A stretch of 11,954 nucleotides of DNA from Pseudomonadota bacterium (GCA_023460715.1 JAEWPH010000002.1:1-11954), one strand, 5' to 3'; counted from the stretch's first letter, positions 1 to 8,424 are shown. Numbers and translations: made by a program. Notes: generated by a model not told the origin, from the letters alone.

Positions 1-222
1 GGGCAGGGCGTGACGGTCAACGTCGTCTCGCCCGCCGCCACCGCCACCGGCATGCTGAGCGACCCGGCCCGCGCGGGCAGCGCGCCGCGCCTGCCGCCCA
101 TCGGCCGCCTGATCGAACCGGCCGAGATCGCCGCGCTGGTCGGCTTTCTTCTTTCAACGCCTGCCGCCGCCATCACCGGGCAGGACATCGCCATCTGCGG
201 GGGCTCTTCGCTCGCCCGCTGA
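1..222 (+). CDS. Short-chain dehydrogenase/reductase (SDR), C-terminal part only
   Basis: This is the last 73 codons of a gene that begins before the window; the frame is open from base 1 to a TGA at 220-222. The translation has the C-terminal pattern of classical SDR oxidoreductases: a V-N-V-V-S-P-A stretch (the usual VNxVxPG segment after the catalytic Tyr/Lys), a proline-glycine-arginine turn, an E-P-A-E-I-A-A-L-V-x-F-L-L-S helix, and the closing I-T-G-Q-D-I-A-I-C-G-G-S-S-L stretch that ends nearly all SDRs. The nucleotide-binding TGxxxGxG motif and the catalytic YxxxK lie outside the window, so substrate and cofactor cannot be judged. The stop is 43 bp before tarD on the same strand, so the two are probably co-transcribed; an SDR beside a sugar-acid dehydratase suggests hydroxy-acid or sugar-acid catabolism (inference). 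The GTG at 10 is an internal valine, not the true start. Confidence 0.85.
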   Translation, partial: GQGVTVNVVSPAATATGMLSDPARAGSAPRLPPIGRLIEPAEIAALVGFLLSTPAAAITGQDIAICGGSSLAR

Positions 223-265
223 TCCCTCTCTCTTTTTTCTCGCTTTCTCAACCGCCACGACCACC

Positions 266-1435
266 ATGAAAATCGTCGATATCCGCGAATCCACCCGTCC
301 CATCAAGTCCGACATCCGCAACGCGTACATCGACTTCTCCAAGATGACGCTGAGCCTGGTGGCCGTGGTCACCGACGTCATCCGCGATGGCAAGCCCGTC
401 ATCGGCTACGGCTTCAACTCCAACGGCCGCTACGGGCAGGGCGCGCTGATGCGCGACCGCTTCATCCCGCGCGTGCTGGAGGCCGAACCCGGCAGCCTGC
501 TGGACGACACCGGTGAGAACCTGTGCCCGCACAAGGTCTGGGCCCGCATGATGATCAACGAGAAGCCTGGCGGCCACGGCGAACGCTCCGTGGCCGTGGG
601 CACCATCGACATGGCCGTGTGGGACGCCGTGGCCAAGATCGCGGGCAAGCCGCTGTTTCAGCTGCTGGCCGAGCGCTACGGCAACGGCACGCCGGCCAAC
701 CCGCGCGTGTTCGTCTACGCGGCCGGCGGCTACTACTACCCCGGCAAGGGCCTGGACGGTCTCAAGAAGGAAATGGAAAGCTACCTGGCCCGCGGCTATT
801 CGGTGGTCAAGATGAAGATCGGCGGCGCCACGCTGGCCGAAGACTGCGAGCGCATCGAGTCGGTGCTGAAGATCCTCGGCCCCGGCCAGCAATTGGCTGT
901 GGACGCCAACGGCCGCTTCGACCTGCAAACCGCCATCGACTACGGCCGTGCCCTGTCGCAGTACCCGCTGTTCTGGTACGAAGAGGCCGGCGACCCGCTG
1001 GACTACGAACTGCAGGCCAAGCTGGGCGAGGTCTACAAAGGCCCCATGGCCACGGGCGAGAACCTGTTCTCCATGCAGGACGCGCGCAACCTCATCCGCC
1101 ACGGCGGGATGCACAAGGACCGCGACTGGCTGCAGTTCGATTGCGCGCTGAGCTACGGCCTGGTCGAGTACCTGCGCACGCTGGACATGCTCAAGGAACA
1201 CGGCTGGTCCCCCAGCCGCTGCATCCCGCACGGCGGCCACCAGATGTCGCTGGCGATTGCCGCTGGCCTGGGCCTGGGCGGCAACGAAAGCTACCCCGAC
1301 CTGTTCCAGCCCTACGGCGGCTTCCCCGATGGCGTGAAGGTCGAGAACGGCTACGTCACGCTGCCGGCGCTGCCGGGCATCGGCTTTGAGGGCAAGTCGG
1401 ACCTGGCCGCGGAGATGCGCGCGCTGGCATCTTGA
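266..1435 (+). CDS. tarD: D(-)-tartrate dehydratase, enolase superfamily
   Basis: This 389-residue enzyme of the mandelate racemase/muconate lactonizing group is predicted to dehydrate D-tartrate to oxaloacetate in the cytoplasm, using Mg2+. The N-terminal capping domain (about 1-130) is followed by the TIM barrel. The residues I recall for the characterised Bradyrhizobium TarD fall at the same numbers here: Lys184 in the KMK motif (Lys182/Lys184), metal ligands Asp213 (VDANG), Glu239 (WYEE) and Glu265 (TGEN), and the general acid His322 (PHGGH). The total length also agrees. This match is why I name the substrate rather than just the superfamily. Start: ATG at 266, giving the usual MKIVDI beginning. 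No good Shine-Dalgarno sequence precedes it, only a pyrimidine-rich tract at 223-250, so translation may depend on coupling to the SDR gene 43 bp upstream. The last 20 codons are duplicated at 3802-3861. Confidence 0.93.
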   Translation: MKIVDIRESTRPIKSDIRNAYIDFSKMTLSLVAVVTDVIRDGKPVIGYGFNSNGRYGQGALMRDRFIPRVLEAEPGSLLDDTGENLCPHKVWARMMINEKPGGHGERSVAVGTIDMAVWDAVAKIAGKPLFQLLAERYGNGTPANPRVFVYAAGGYYYPGKGLDGLKKEMESYLARGYSVVKMKIGGATLAEDCERIESVLKILGPGQQLAVDANGRFDLQTAIDYGRALSQYPLFWYEEAGDPLDYELQAKLGEVYKGPMATGENLFSMQDARNLIRHGGMHKDRDWLQFDCALSYGLVEYLRTLDMLKEHGWSPSRCIPHGGHQMSLAIAAGLGLGGNESYPDLFQPYGGFPDGVKVENGYVTLPALPGIGFEGKSDLAAEMRALAS

Positions 1436-1446
1436 GGGTGAAATAA

Positions 1447-1496
1447 GGCGCTAGCGCTTATGGAATAAGCGCAGGCAGCTATCAATTTTGATAGCC
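1447..1496 (+). repeat. Double-hairpin intergenic repeat, copy 1
   Basis: Two adjacent inverted repeats follow tarD by about a dozen bases. The first has arms gcgcttat (1454-1461) and ataagcgc (1465-1472) with a 3-nt loop. The second has arms gctatcaa (1478-1485) and ttgatagc (1488-1495) with a 2-nt centre. Related copies are at 3875-3908 (+) and 8341-8372 (-). I recall this bipartite motif as a frequent intergenic repeat in Comamonadaceae genomes. It lies between convergent genes and may stop or stabilise transcripts; there is no U-run, so an intrinsic terminator function is not shown. Confidence 0.8.
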
Positions 1497-1513
1497 CGTC
1501 GCCCAGAGGATGC

Positions 1514-1542
1514 TGGCCGGCCCCGCAAGGCGCTGCCGGCCA
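1514..1542. other. GC-rich inverted repeat between convergent genes
   Basis: Perfect 8-bp arms tggccggc (1514-1521) and gccggcca (1535-1542) enclose a 13-nt loop. It sits 29 bp past the end of the aldo/keto reductase gene in that gene's direction and about 80 bp past tarD. It may act as a 3' transcript barrier for either gene, but no T-run follows on either strand, so this is only a structural observation. Confidence 0.4.
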
Positions 1543-1570
1543 CCGGCACCGCGCCCTGAAGCCGCGTCGG

Positions 1571-2641
<1,071 letters not shown>

Positions 2642-2655
2642 GTTTAGAGCTCCTT

Positions 2656-2680
2656 GTCATGCAACGGGTCGTTGAATGAC
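2656..2680. promoter_or_regulatory. 25-bp imperfect palindrome, candidate operator
   Basis: Arms gtcatgcaacg (2656-2666) and cgttgaatgac (2670-2680) are complementary at 10 of 11 positions, around a 3-nt centre (ggt). The element lies in the divergent region between the reductase and AraC-family genes, immediately upstream of the reductase Shine-Dalgarno sequence (complement of 2650-2655). It could be the binding site of the adjacent regulator or, in the reductase mRNA, a hairpin beside the ribosome binding site. AraC-family sites are often direct rather than inverted repeats, which lowers certainty about the protein that binds. Confidence 0.45.
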
Positions 2681-2781
2681 TTCAGTTTGGCCCGCATGCC
2701 TCTGCATGGCGTAGAGCGTTCGTCTCTGGTTCTTGCACGATCCTCCAGCGGGCAGTTCGCGCGCCGCGCGGCGGGTGGACA

Positions 2782-3678
2782 ATGGCCGCCATGCACCCGC
2801 TCGCCACCCTTGTCGAACTTCTGGGCCGCCATGCCGCCACCGATGGCACCCATGCCACGGCCATCCCCGGTGTGTCGTTGGTGCGTGCCTCGGAGCCGAC
2901 CCTGCCCATGCCCGTGGTCTACGAACCCACCATGTGCTTGGTGGCCCAAGGCCGAAAGCGCGCGCTGCTGGGCGCCACCAGCTACGTGTACGACGCGGCG
3001 CGTTACCTCATCGCCTCGGTGGACCTGCCCGTCACCGGCTCGGTGATCGAGGCCAGCGCGGAGCTGCCCTATCTCTGCCTGGTGCTCGATCTGGACATGG
3101 CGCTACTGAGCGACCTGGCATTGCGCCACCCCGCGCCCGAGAGCAGCGGCATGCTGCCGCCGCGTGGCATCGGCCTGGAGCAGACCACGCCGCAGCTGTT
3201 GGAGGCCGCCGTGCGCCTGGCCGCGCTGATGGATACGCCGGCCGACATCGCAGAACTGGCGCCGCTGGTTCAGCGCGAGATCCACTACCGCCTGCTCACC
3301 GGCCCAGGCAACGGCCTGGTGCGGCAGATGGCCCAGGCCAACAGCCACCTGAACCAGATCGCCCGCGCCATCGCCTGGCTGCGCGAGCGCTACGCGCAGC
3401 CGTGGAGCATCGACGACCTGGCCCAGGTGGCCGGCATGAGCCGCTCCAGCTTCCACGCACACTTCAAGGCCGTGACGTCCATGAGCCCCCTGGAATTCCG
3501 CAAGCAGTTGCGCCTGCAGGAAGCCCGGCGCCTGATGGTGGCGAAATCCATGGACGCCGCCAACGCCGGCTTTCATGTGGGATACGAAAGCCCTTCGCAG
3601 TTCAGCCGGGACTACGGGCGCGCGTTCGGGATGTCCCCGGCGAAGGATGCGCAGCGGCTTCGGGTTGGGGCGCGCTGA
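2782..3678 (+). CDS. AraC-family transcriptional regulator
   Basis: This 298-residue DNA-binding protein pairs an N-terminal effector domain of the AraC_N type (about 10-165; note the V-Y-E-P-T-M-C-L-V-A-Q-G-R-K segment at 46-59, typical of that family) with a C-terminal AraC/XylS domain of two helix-turn-helix units (about 208-229 and 256-281). The second carries the hallmark V-G-Y-E-S-P-S-Q-F-S-R-D-Y sequence (266-278), followed by FGMSP. Start: ATG at 2782; an in-frame ATG at 2791 (Met4) is nearly as good, since the only SD-like sequence (gggtgg, 2773-2778) is close to the first and far from the second. It is divergent from the aldo/keto reductase gene, and I infer it activates that gene and possibly controls itself. 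The effector is unknown; aldehydes would fit the YqhC analogy. Confidence 0.93.
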   Translation: MAAMHPLATLVELLGRHAATDGTHATAIPGVSLVRASEPTLPMPVVYEPTMCLVAQGRKRALLGATSYVYDAARYLIASVDLPVTGSVIEASAELPYLCLVLDLDMALLSDLALRHPAPESSGMLPPRGIGLEQTTPQLLEAAVRLAALMDTPADIAELAPLVQREIHYRLLTGPGNGLVRQMAQANSHLNQIARAIAWLRERYAQPWSIDDLAQVAGMSRSSFHAHFKAVTSMSPLEFRKQLRLQEARRLMVAKSMDAANAGFHVGYESPSQFSRDYGRAFGMSPAKDAQRLRVGAR

Positions 3679-3861
<183 letters not shown>

Positions 3862-3874
3862 GGGTGAAATAGGA

Positions 3875-3908
3875 CGCTAGCGCTTATGGGGTAAGCGCTA
3901 GTAGCTAT
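3875..3908 (+). repeat. Intergenic hairpin repeat, copy 2
   Basis: This is the equivalent of copy 1, at the same distance from the tarD stop remnant. The first hairpin is stronger here: arms ctagcgctta (3877-3886) and taagcgctag (3892-3901) pair over 10 bp around a 5-nt loop. The second hairpin of copy 1 is degenerate, with only the agctat half kept (3903-3908). Confidence 0.8.
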
Positions 3909-3918
3909 GAAATTGGAT

Positions 3919-3950
3919 ATGGCCGGTTTGTGGCCATCCCTTTTCTTTTT
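3919..3950 (+). terminator. Possible intrinsic terminator
   Basis: Arms atggcc (3919-3924) and ggccat (3932-3937) form a 6-bp stem with a 7-nt loop, followed by ccc and a T-rich tail (ttttcttttt, 3941-3950). This fits a weak rho-independent terminator for rightward transcripts from the AraC-family gene or the remnant locus. It would also keep them from running antisense into the KAP gene. The short stem and the three C bases before the T-tract limit confidence. Confidence 0.4.
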
Positions 3951-4179
3951 GCTGTAGCTGCATCCTGTTTGAGTGCTTCGACATGAGACTGTTATGCGGG
4001 GGGCGCCTTGGTATTCCGCGATCCACCTTACCTAGAACGGCCTAAAGGAGTCTTGGCACCCGGAGAACGCTTGCCCTGTCTGCTTTGGCGGTCCGGGTGG
4101 CGGTGGCCTTGGGCTGAGTGCCAAGTCAGCCTTGAAACGCCATATCTGATATGAAAGGACAAGCTCTCCAGAAGCGAAA
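3951..4179. other. Non-coding stretch downstream of the KAP gene
   Basis: No coding region or RNA gene was recognised in these 229 bases. A small perfect palindrome, catat-ctg-atatg (4141-4153), lies about 27 bp past the KAP stop codon. A six-G run occurs near 3998-4003. The left edge of the lower-GC insert that carries the KAP gene probably falls here or just left of it, but no flanking direct repeat was found. Confidence 0.4.
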
Positions 4180-7155
4180 TCAGTCGCCAGGAGTAGGGGG
4201 GGCGTGAGCCACGTCCTCAGCCAAGTCATCGAGAACGGCAAATACGCCATCGAGATCATCGCGATAGAAGGCTGTGTACCCAGACGTATAGACGCATCGT
4301 CCGCTACGTTGGAGTTCAAGCCCCCGAATGTGTTCGCGATGCTCCAACCAGTACCTTCCCATCGCTTCCGGATTCAGCCCCCCCGGTAGTCCCGACTTGG
4401 TAGGTACATAACCATCATCATCTCGCCCCGTGTGAAAAGGGCTGGTCAAATTGGCGAGGCAATGATCGATGAACAGCAGCACGTTGTCGCCGTTGACCGC
4501 AGGACTAAAACAGAAGCCAAAGACGTACTCGTTCATCAACTTGGAGATGCCATCACCATCCTCGGCCCCGCTTTCATCGTAAAAGCCGCATCCGACGCCA
4601 GAGCCATTCGGGGGCAGTGCATTGCTGAGTTGATAGATTACGAACGACGCAGAAAAGGCGCGTGCTGCGGTGACTCGTCGGGCAATTGTTGTATCGCCAT
4701 GTTCGGATTCGAGATCCAACGACGCTTGCTCATGAAGATGGAAAAAGGCCTGGCCCAGAAACGCTTCTACGGGAATTTCATTCGCCTCAGCAATGAAGTT
4801 CCGTCCAGCGTCGATGTAAGAACGCTTGAAAAGCGAAAAAACGCGCTGAGAGAGCTTTCTCATCCCTAGTAACGCCAGCCCGCTGACCAATCCGGACGTC
4901 GGAGCAGACATGTCCTGGTCGACGATGAGCGCTGTGTGTAGGTTGTACAGCTGACCACCGCGATCCGCCGAGCACTGCAACCTGAACACCATGAGATCGT
5001 TCCAACCCAGCACGCCGCGGTCTGCGCTAGCAAGTTGCTCCAGCAGGCCTTTACCAACGAAAGATTGCTCACCAAATATGCGCCAAGCGATCTCTATGAC
5101 GTTCTCCGGACTGTTTGCCCTCCGTCGGCTAGCCGTACGGCCCCAACCTGCACGATCCAGCAGCCTTAGTAACGAGTAAATCGATCTCGGCCGCAGGCCC
5201 CGATCATCGTTATCGAGCGACGAATAGTGAGGCAAGCACTTGACCAGCGTTTCAATGGCGTCTTCGGCGGTCGCGCTGGTGAAGTCGTAGGCTTGATTGA
5301 CCAATACTCGCCAGAATTGGTCATGGGCGTTCTCCGTTCGCTCCAACAAAAATTCCGCCTCTGAGAGTACTGAAGCGATGGATTGCCCCTGGCGGACTCG
5401 ATCAACAGCTGATTGGTAGAGAACAAAAGTCTCTCGGGGCTCCGGCGCTGCGAAGCGCACCATGAGCTTTAGATAACTCTCCAGGTTTCTGGTGTTGGCC
5501 TCGTTGAAGCACGCCCGAGACCGTCGGACCGACTCTTCAATGTTGTGTTTGTCGCCCAACTCCAAGAATCCAACATCAAACAACTGTTCCAGCAAGAACT
5601 TGGCAGGGTCTGGGTACTCTTCCTTGACCTGTTTAAAAACCTCGGCATTCTTGAATCCTGGGTCGTCGTATTCCCAATGAACAGAGTAAGAACCACTGCG
5701 CCCCTCTGTCTCCTCGGAATATATGCGTCTGAACAACCCAGGATAGTTCAGATGCAGCAGCATCAGGTGAATGAGGTCGCGCTTGTTGAAATCAGTCCGT
5801 CCAAGATCGGTTTTCTCGATCTGCATGAGAAGGATGGCATTGATGAAGCGCTTGACCTTGCGTAGATCTCCGATCAATGGAAGGTACTTGGCAGCAGATT
5901 TACCGCTTAGGATTTCCGCAAGCTCATTGAGAACGGCTCCAAGCTTCACCATCGTGTCTGATGGCACGGACCCAAGCTGGCTTTCGCGGTTCTCCCAATT
6001 GCGCCGCAAGAAGTTCTGGATGCTTGAGCTGTCCACGAACAAGCTCAGTTTTACCGTTACGAACTTCTCAAGGAACTCACGCGCCCTGGATCCTTCCTCC
6101 TTGCCTCCGGCCAGTACCTCAGTGTCGTAGCAAAGGACATAGGTCGCTTGCGACAGCTTGAATGTGCGCCGAGTGGCAAACAGGACGTTGTTGACAGTCT
6201 TAGCGTCCAAACGATCCAAGTCGTCAATGACAACAATCACTCGTCGACCAATGCGACGAAGGACCTCGTCAATGTCGTCGAGCAGCTCATCCACGCTTTC
6301 CTGTGACGGCTCAAGTGAAAGCTTGAACCCCAAGAAAGAAACGTCCGCTTTCCCTTTGATTAGCCGAGAGTATCGTGAGGCTGCTGGACGGAACTCCGGT
6401 GCAAAGACCTTGTTCTGAATCGCAGCAGACAGATCGCGAATCAAGCGGTCGGCAAGATCTGGCTCCGACGCATACCGCAAGGGCTCAAATCGACAAACGA
6501 TTACCTCATCTGCAGCTCGTTCCCAGTGGCGCTCTGCAAGATTGATGAAGCTGGTCTTGCCCACACCCCACGGGCCATCAACACCGAAAACCAATCCTGA
6601 ATGCGCTCCGCTTGCGAGGACTGTCTCTGCAAATGACTTTGCTTGGGTCTTGTTGGAGAGCAGGTCGTCGTCCTCACGTCCGATCTCCTCGTCTGCAAGG
6701 AACCGGAGTTGTGAAGGAGTCTTGGTCCTCCTCGGCCAATGCCGCTGGATCAACGGAGACAAAAGCACTGTGCAAAACAGCAGAAGAACGATTGGCGCCC
6801 AATATGGGTCTGACGCTTTCAATGCTGTGTGAAACTTGGAAAGCCAAGGCATGATTAGCTCGTTTGACCAAGCCCCCAAGCACATCGCGATGAGTAGATC
6901 GAAACGTAGGCTTCGCCCCATTTGTATGGCAGAAATATGCGCGCCACGATTGAGCGCGTACGCAAGACAGATCGCCAGACAGAGGAGAATCAGAGTGACC
7001 CTTGCGCAAAGGGAAGAGTCGGCTATCGTGGGCGCAAATGAAGTTCCCAGATGGTAGGTTGCCCTCAAGACCTCTGTGGCGACTAAACCGACAATGAACA
7101 TCTTGGTAAATACCAAGAGTTCGGGCATCTTCATCATGTGCGTTTTGGCCGCCAT
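4180..7155 (-). CDS. Membrane-anchored KAP-family P-loop NTPase
   Basis: A 991-residue protein. Four hydrophobic segments at about 16-36, 49-69, 84-105 and 118-137 should anchor it in the inner membrane. A KAP NTPase domain follows: Walker A GPWGVGKTS at 194-202 (Lys200), Walker B VIVVIDDLDRL at 306-316 (Asp311/Asp312), a V-L-C-Y-D strand near 340-344, and the family's K-x-K-R-F-I-N lid motif at 433-439. Residues from about 480 to the end form a large, probably helical domain I do not recognise. KAP proteins are named for Kidins220/ARMS and phage-exclusion PifA, and QatA of the Qatuor defence system is also assigned to this group. A defence role is therefore plausible but unproven. Start: ATG at 7155 with GGGGAGGA (complement of 7163-7170) 7 nt upstream. 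One sampled line (5581-5640) is 28/60 G+C versus 41/60 in rpoD (8761-8820), suggesting transfer. No partner gene is adjacent. A seven-G run at 4196-4202 lies near the 3' end. Confidence 0.88.
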   Translation of the reverse strand: MAAKTHMMKMPELLVFTKMFIVGLVATEVLRATYHLGTSFAPTIADSSLCARVTLILLCLAICLAYALNRGAHISAIQMGRSLRFDLLIAMCLGAWSNELIMPWLSKFHTALKASDPYWAPIVLLLFCTVLLSPLIQRHWPRRTKTPSQLRFLADEEIGREDDDLLSNKTQAKSFAETVLASGAHSGLVFGVDGPWGVGKTSFINLAERHWERAADEVIVCRFEPLRYASEPDLADRLIRDLSAAIQNKVFAPEFRPAASRYSRLIKGKADVSFLGFKLSLEPSQESVDELLDDIDEVLRRIGRRVIVVIDDLDRLDAKTVNNVLFATRRTFKLSQATYVLCYDTEVLAGGKEEGSRAREFLEKFVTVKLSLFVDSSSIQNFLRRNWENRESQLGSVPSDTMVKLGAVLNELAEILSGKSAAKYLPLIGDLRKVKRFINAILLMQIEKTDLGRTDFNKRDLIHLMLLHLNYPGLFRRIYSEETEGRSGSYSVHWEYDDPGFKNAEVFKQVKEEYPDPAKFLLEQLFDVGFLELGDKHNIEESVRRSRACFNEANTRNLESYLKLMVRFAAPEPRETFVLYQSAVDRVRQGQSIASVLSEAEFLLERTENAHDQFWRVLVNQAYDFTSATAEDAIETLVKCLPHYSSLDNDDRGLRPRSIYSLLRLLDRAGWGRTASRRRANSPENVIEIAWRIFGEQSFVGKGLLEQLASADRGVLGWNDLMVFRLQCSADRGGQLYNLHTALIVDQDMSAPTSGLVSGLALLGMRKLSQRVFSLFKRSYIDAGRNFIAEANEIPVEAFLGQAFFHLHEQASLDLESEHGDTTIARRVTAARAFSASFVIYQLSNALPPNGSGVGCGFYDESGAEDGDGISKLMNEYVFGFCFSPAVNGDNVLLFIDHCLANLTSPFHTGRDDDGYVPTKSGLPGGLNPEAMGRYWLEHREHIRGLELQRSGRCVYTSGYTAFYRDDLDGVFAVLDDLAEDVAHAPPTPGD

Positions 7156-7377
7156 TCAATATTCCTCCCCGTGACGCGTTAGTGCTGAATACTTGTGGTG
7201 ACTTGCGGGGCATTCTTGCGTACCTTTACATCCTGCACTGCCCGGAAAATCATCTGCTGCTCTACTCTGGCCACTGACCGCGCGCATCGATATTAGGCAC
7301 GGCTCGGCATAACCGAGAAAACTCCGCAACCAGCAGCCTAGAGCAGCAGTTCAGCGCGTGGCATTGGGCGTACGGCA

Positions 7378-8322
7378 TCAGTCCTTTTTCGCCTCCACCA
7401 CCTTCACCAACACCCACAACGCCCGATTCAACGGCGTAGCCACCCCCAGCGCCGCCCCGCGCTGCACCACGTACCCATTGAGGTGGTCGATCTCGCTAGG
7501 CTTGCCGCGCGCCACGTCTTGCGCGGTGGATGACAACTGCCCTGGCATGGTGGCCGCGATGGCGCGCACGGCGGCCTGCACGTCGCCGGGGATGCGGATG
7601 CCGTCGGCCTGGGCCACGGCCAGGCATTCGGCCACCACGTCGGCGATCACATCCGTCACGCCGGGTATCTGCACCAGTCGGCCGTAGGGTTGCTGCGACA
7701 CGGCAGAGAGGGCGTTGTAGGCGCAGTTGAGCACCAGCTTGGCCCACAGGGCGCCGCGCACGTTGTCCGATATCTCGGTGGCGATGCCTGCGGCGCTGAA
7801 CTGCTGCGCAATGGTGCGGCTGAGTGGGGACGGCGCAATTACCAGTTCGCCGCGGCCGTGGCGGCGCACGTGGCCGGGGCCAGCCATTTCGGTGGCTACG
7901 TAGACCACGGCGGCGGCCACGGGCGGGGCGTCGTCGCCGGTGCCCAGCACTTCGCGCACGCGTTCGTCGTTGTCCACGCCGTTCTGCAGCGTGAGCACTA
8001 GGGTGTGCGGGCCCAGGTGCGGGCGCATCTGGCGGGCGGCGTCTTCGGTGTCGGTGGATTTCACGCAGAACAGCACCACGTCGGCGCCGGCCACGGCGCT
8101 GGCATCGGTGTGGGCCGCGAGCGGCACCTGCACGTCGAGCGCGGCGGTCTGCAGCCGCAGGCCCTTGGCCTGCACGGCCTGCACATGGGCCTGGCGGCCG
8201 ATCAGCGTGACGTGGTGGCCGGAGCGGGCGAGCAGGGCGCCGAAGTAGCAGCCGACGGCACCGGCGCCGAGCACGGCGATGCGCAGCAGGGCAGGGGATG
8301 GGGCTGTGGTGTCATGTGGCAT
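7378..8322 (-). CDS. panE: 2-dehydropantoate 2-reductase (ketopantoate reductase) family
   Basis: A 314-residue NADPH-dependent oxidoreductase of the PanE/ApbA family. Canonical members reduce ketopantoate to pantoate for pantothenate and CoA synthesis in the cytoplasm. Seen here: the Rossmann motif GAGAVG at 19-24, Asn114 in LQNG, the catalytic Lys195 in ALWAKLVLN, and Glu277 in the SSTAQDVARG...EIDHLNG segment that binds ketopantoate in the family. Start: I choose ATG at 8322 because AAGGAG (complement of 8331-8336) lies 8 nt upstream; the longer frame to 8364 would begin inside a repeat and lacks a ribosome binding site. Bacteria of this group often carry several paralogues, so this copy may act on another 2-keto acid; the symbol is a family-level call. 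The KAP gene follows 222 bp downstream on the same strand, but with different base composition and its own ribosome binding site. Confidence 0.88.
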   Translation of the reverse strand: MPHDTTAPSPALLRIAVLGAGAVGCYFGALLARSGHHVTLIGRQAHVQAVQAKGLRLQTAALDVQVPLAAHTDASAVAGADVVLFCVKSTDTEDAARQMRPHLGPHTLVLTLQNGVDNDERVREVLGTGDDAPPVAAAVVYVATEMAGPGHVRRHGRGELVIAPSPLSRTIAQQFSAAGIATEISDNVRGALWAKLVLNCAYNALSAVSQQPYGRLVQIPGVTDVIADVVAECLAVAQADGIRIPGDVQAAVRAIAATMPGQLSSTAQDVARGKPSEIDHLNGYVVQRGAALGVATPLNRALWVLVKVVEAKKD

Positions 8323-8330
8323 GGAGGGTG

Positions 8331-8336
8331 CTCCTT
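8331..8336 (-). promoter_or_regulatory. Shine-Dalgarno site that fixes the panE start
   Basis: AAGGAG on the minus strand, 8 nt before the ATG at 8322. The upstream alternative ATG at 8364 has no comparable site, so the 14 extra residues of the longer frame are rejected. Confidence 0.85.
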
Positions 8337-8340
8337 TATG

Positions 8341-8372
8341 AATAGCTGGTGGCGCTTGCTGCATAAGCGCTC
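8341..8372 (-). repeat. Intergenic hairpin repeat, copy 3 (reverse orientation)
   Basis: On the minus strand this reads gagcgcttat...aagcgc...agctatt, the same order of elements as copies 1 and 2. The hairpin has arms gcgctt (8352-8357) and aagcgc (8365-8370) with a 7-nt loop. It lies 5 bp upstream of the panE ribosome binding site, so it probably forms part of the panE leader or promoter region. Confidence 0.65.
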
Positions 8373-8424
8373 AAGGGTCTTTTGGCTTGTATTTCGTTGG
8401 GGGCAATGGAGGGGTGGCGGGAAC

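Noticed and set aside
248..1240. A 330-codon open frame on the minus strand opposite tarD
   Set aside because: Same cause: antisense frame in a high-GC gene whose catalytic residues are all accounted for on the plus strand.
4032..4319. A 95-codon minus-strand frame overlapping the KAP 3' end
   Set aside because: Out of frame with the KAP gene, no ribosome binding site and no recognised family. Retained only as the possible product of a slip at the seven-G tract.
7290..7295. TAATAT on the minus strand upstream of the KAP gene as a -10 box
   Set aside because: No acceptable -35 hexamer at 16-19 bp, and it lies more than 130 bp from the start codon; too weak to annotate as a promoter.
7303..7317. 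Small hairpin ctcgg-cataa-ccgag as a terminator of panE
   Set aside because: In the panE direction the T-run precedes the hairpin instead of following it, and the stem is only 5 bp.
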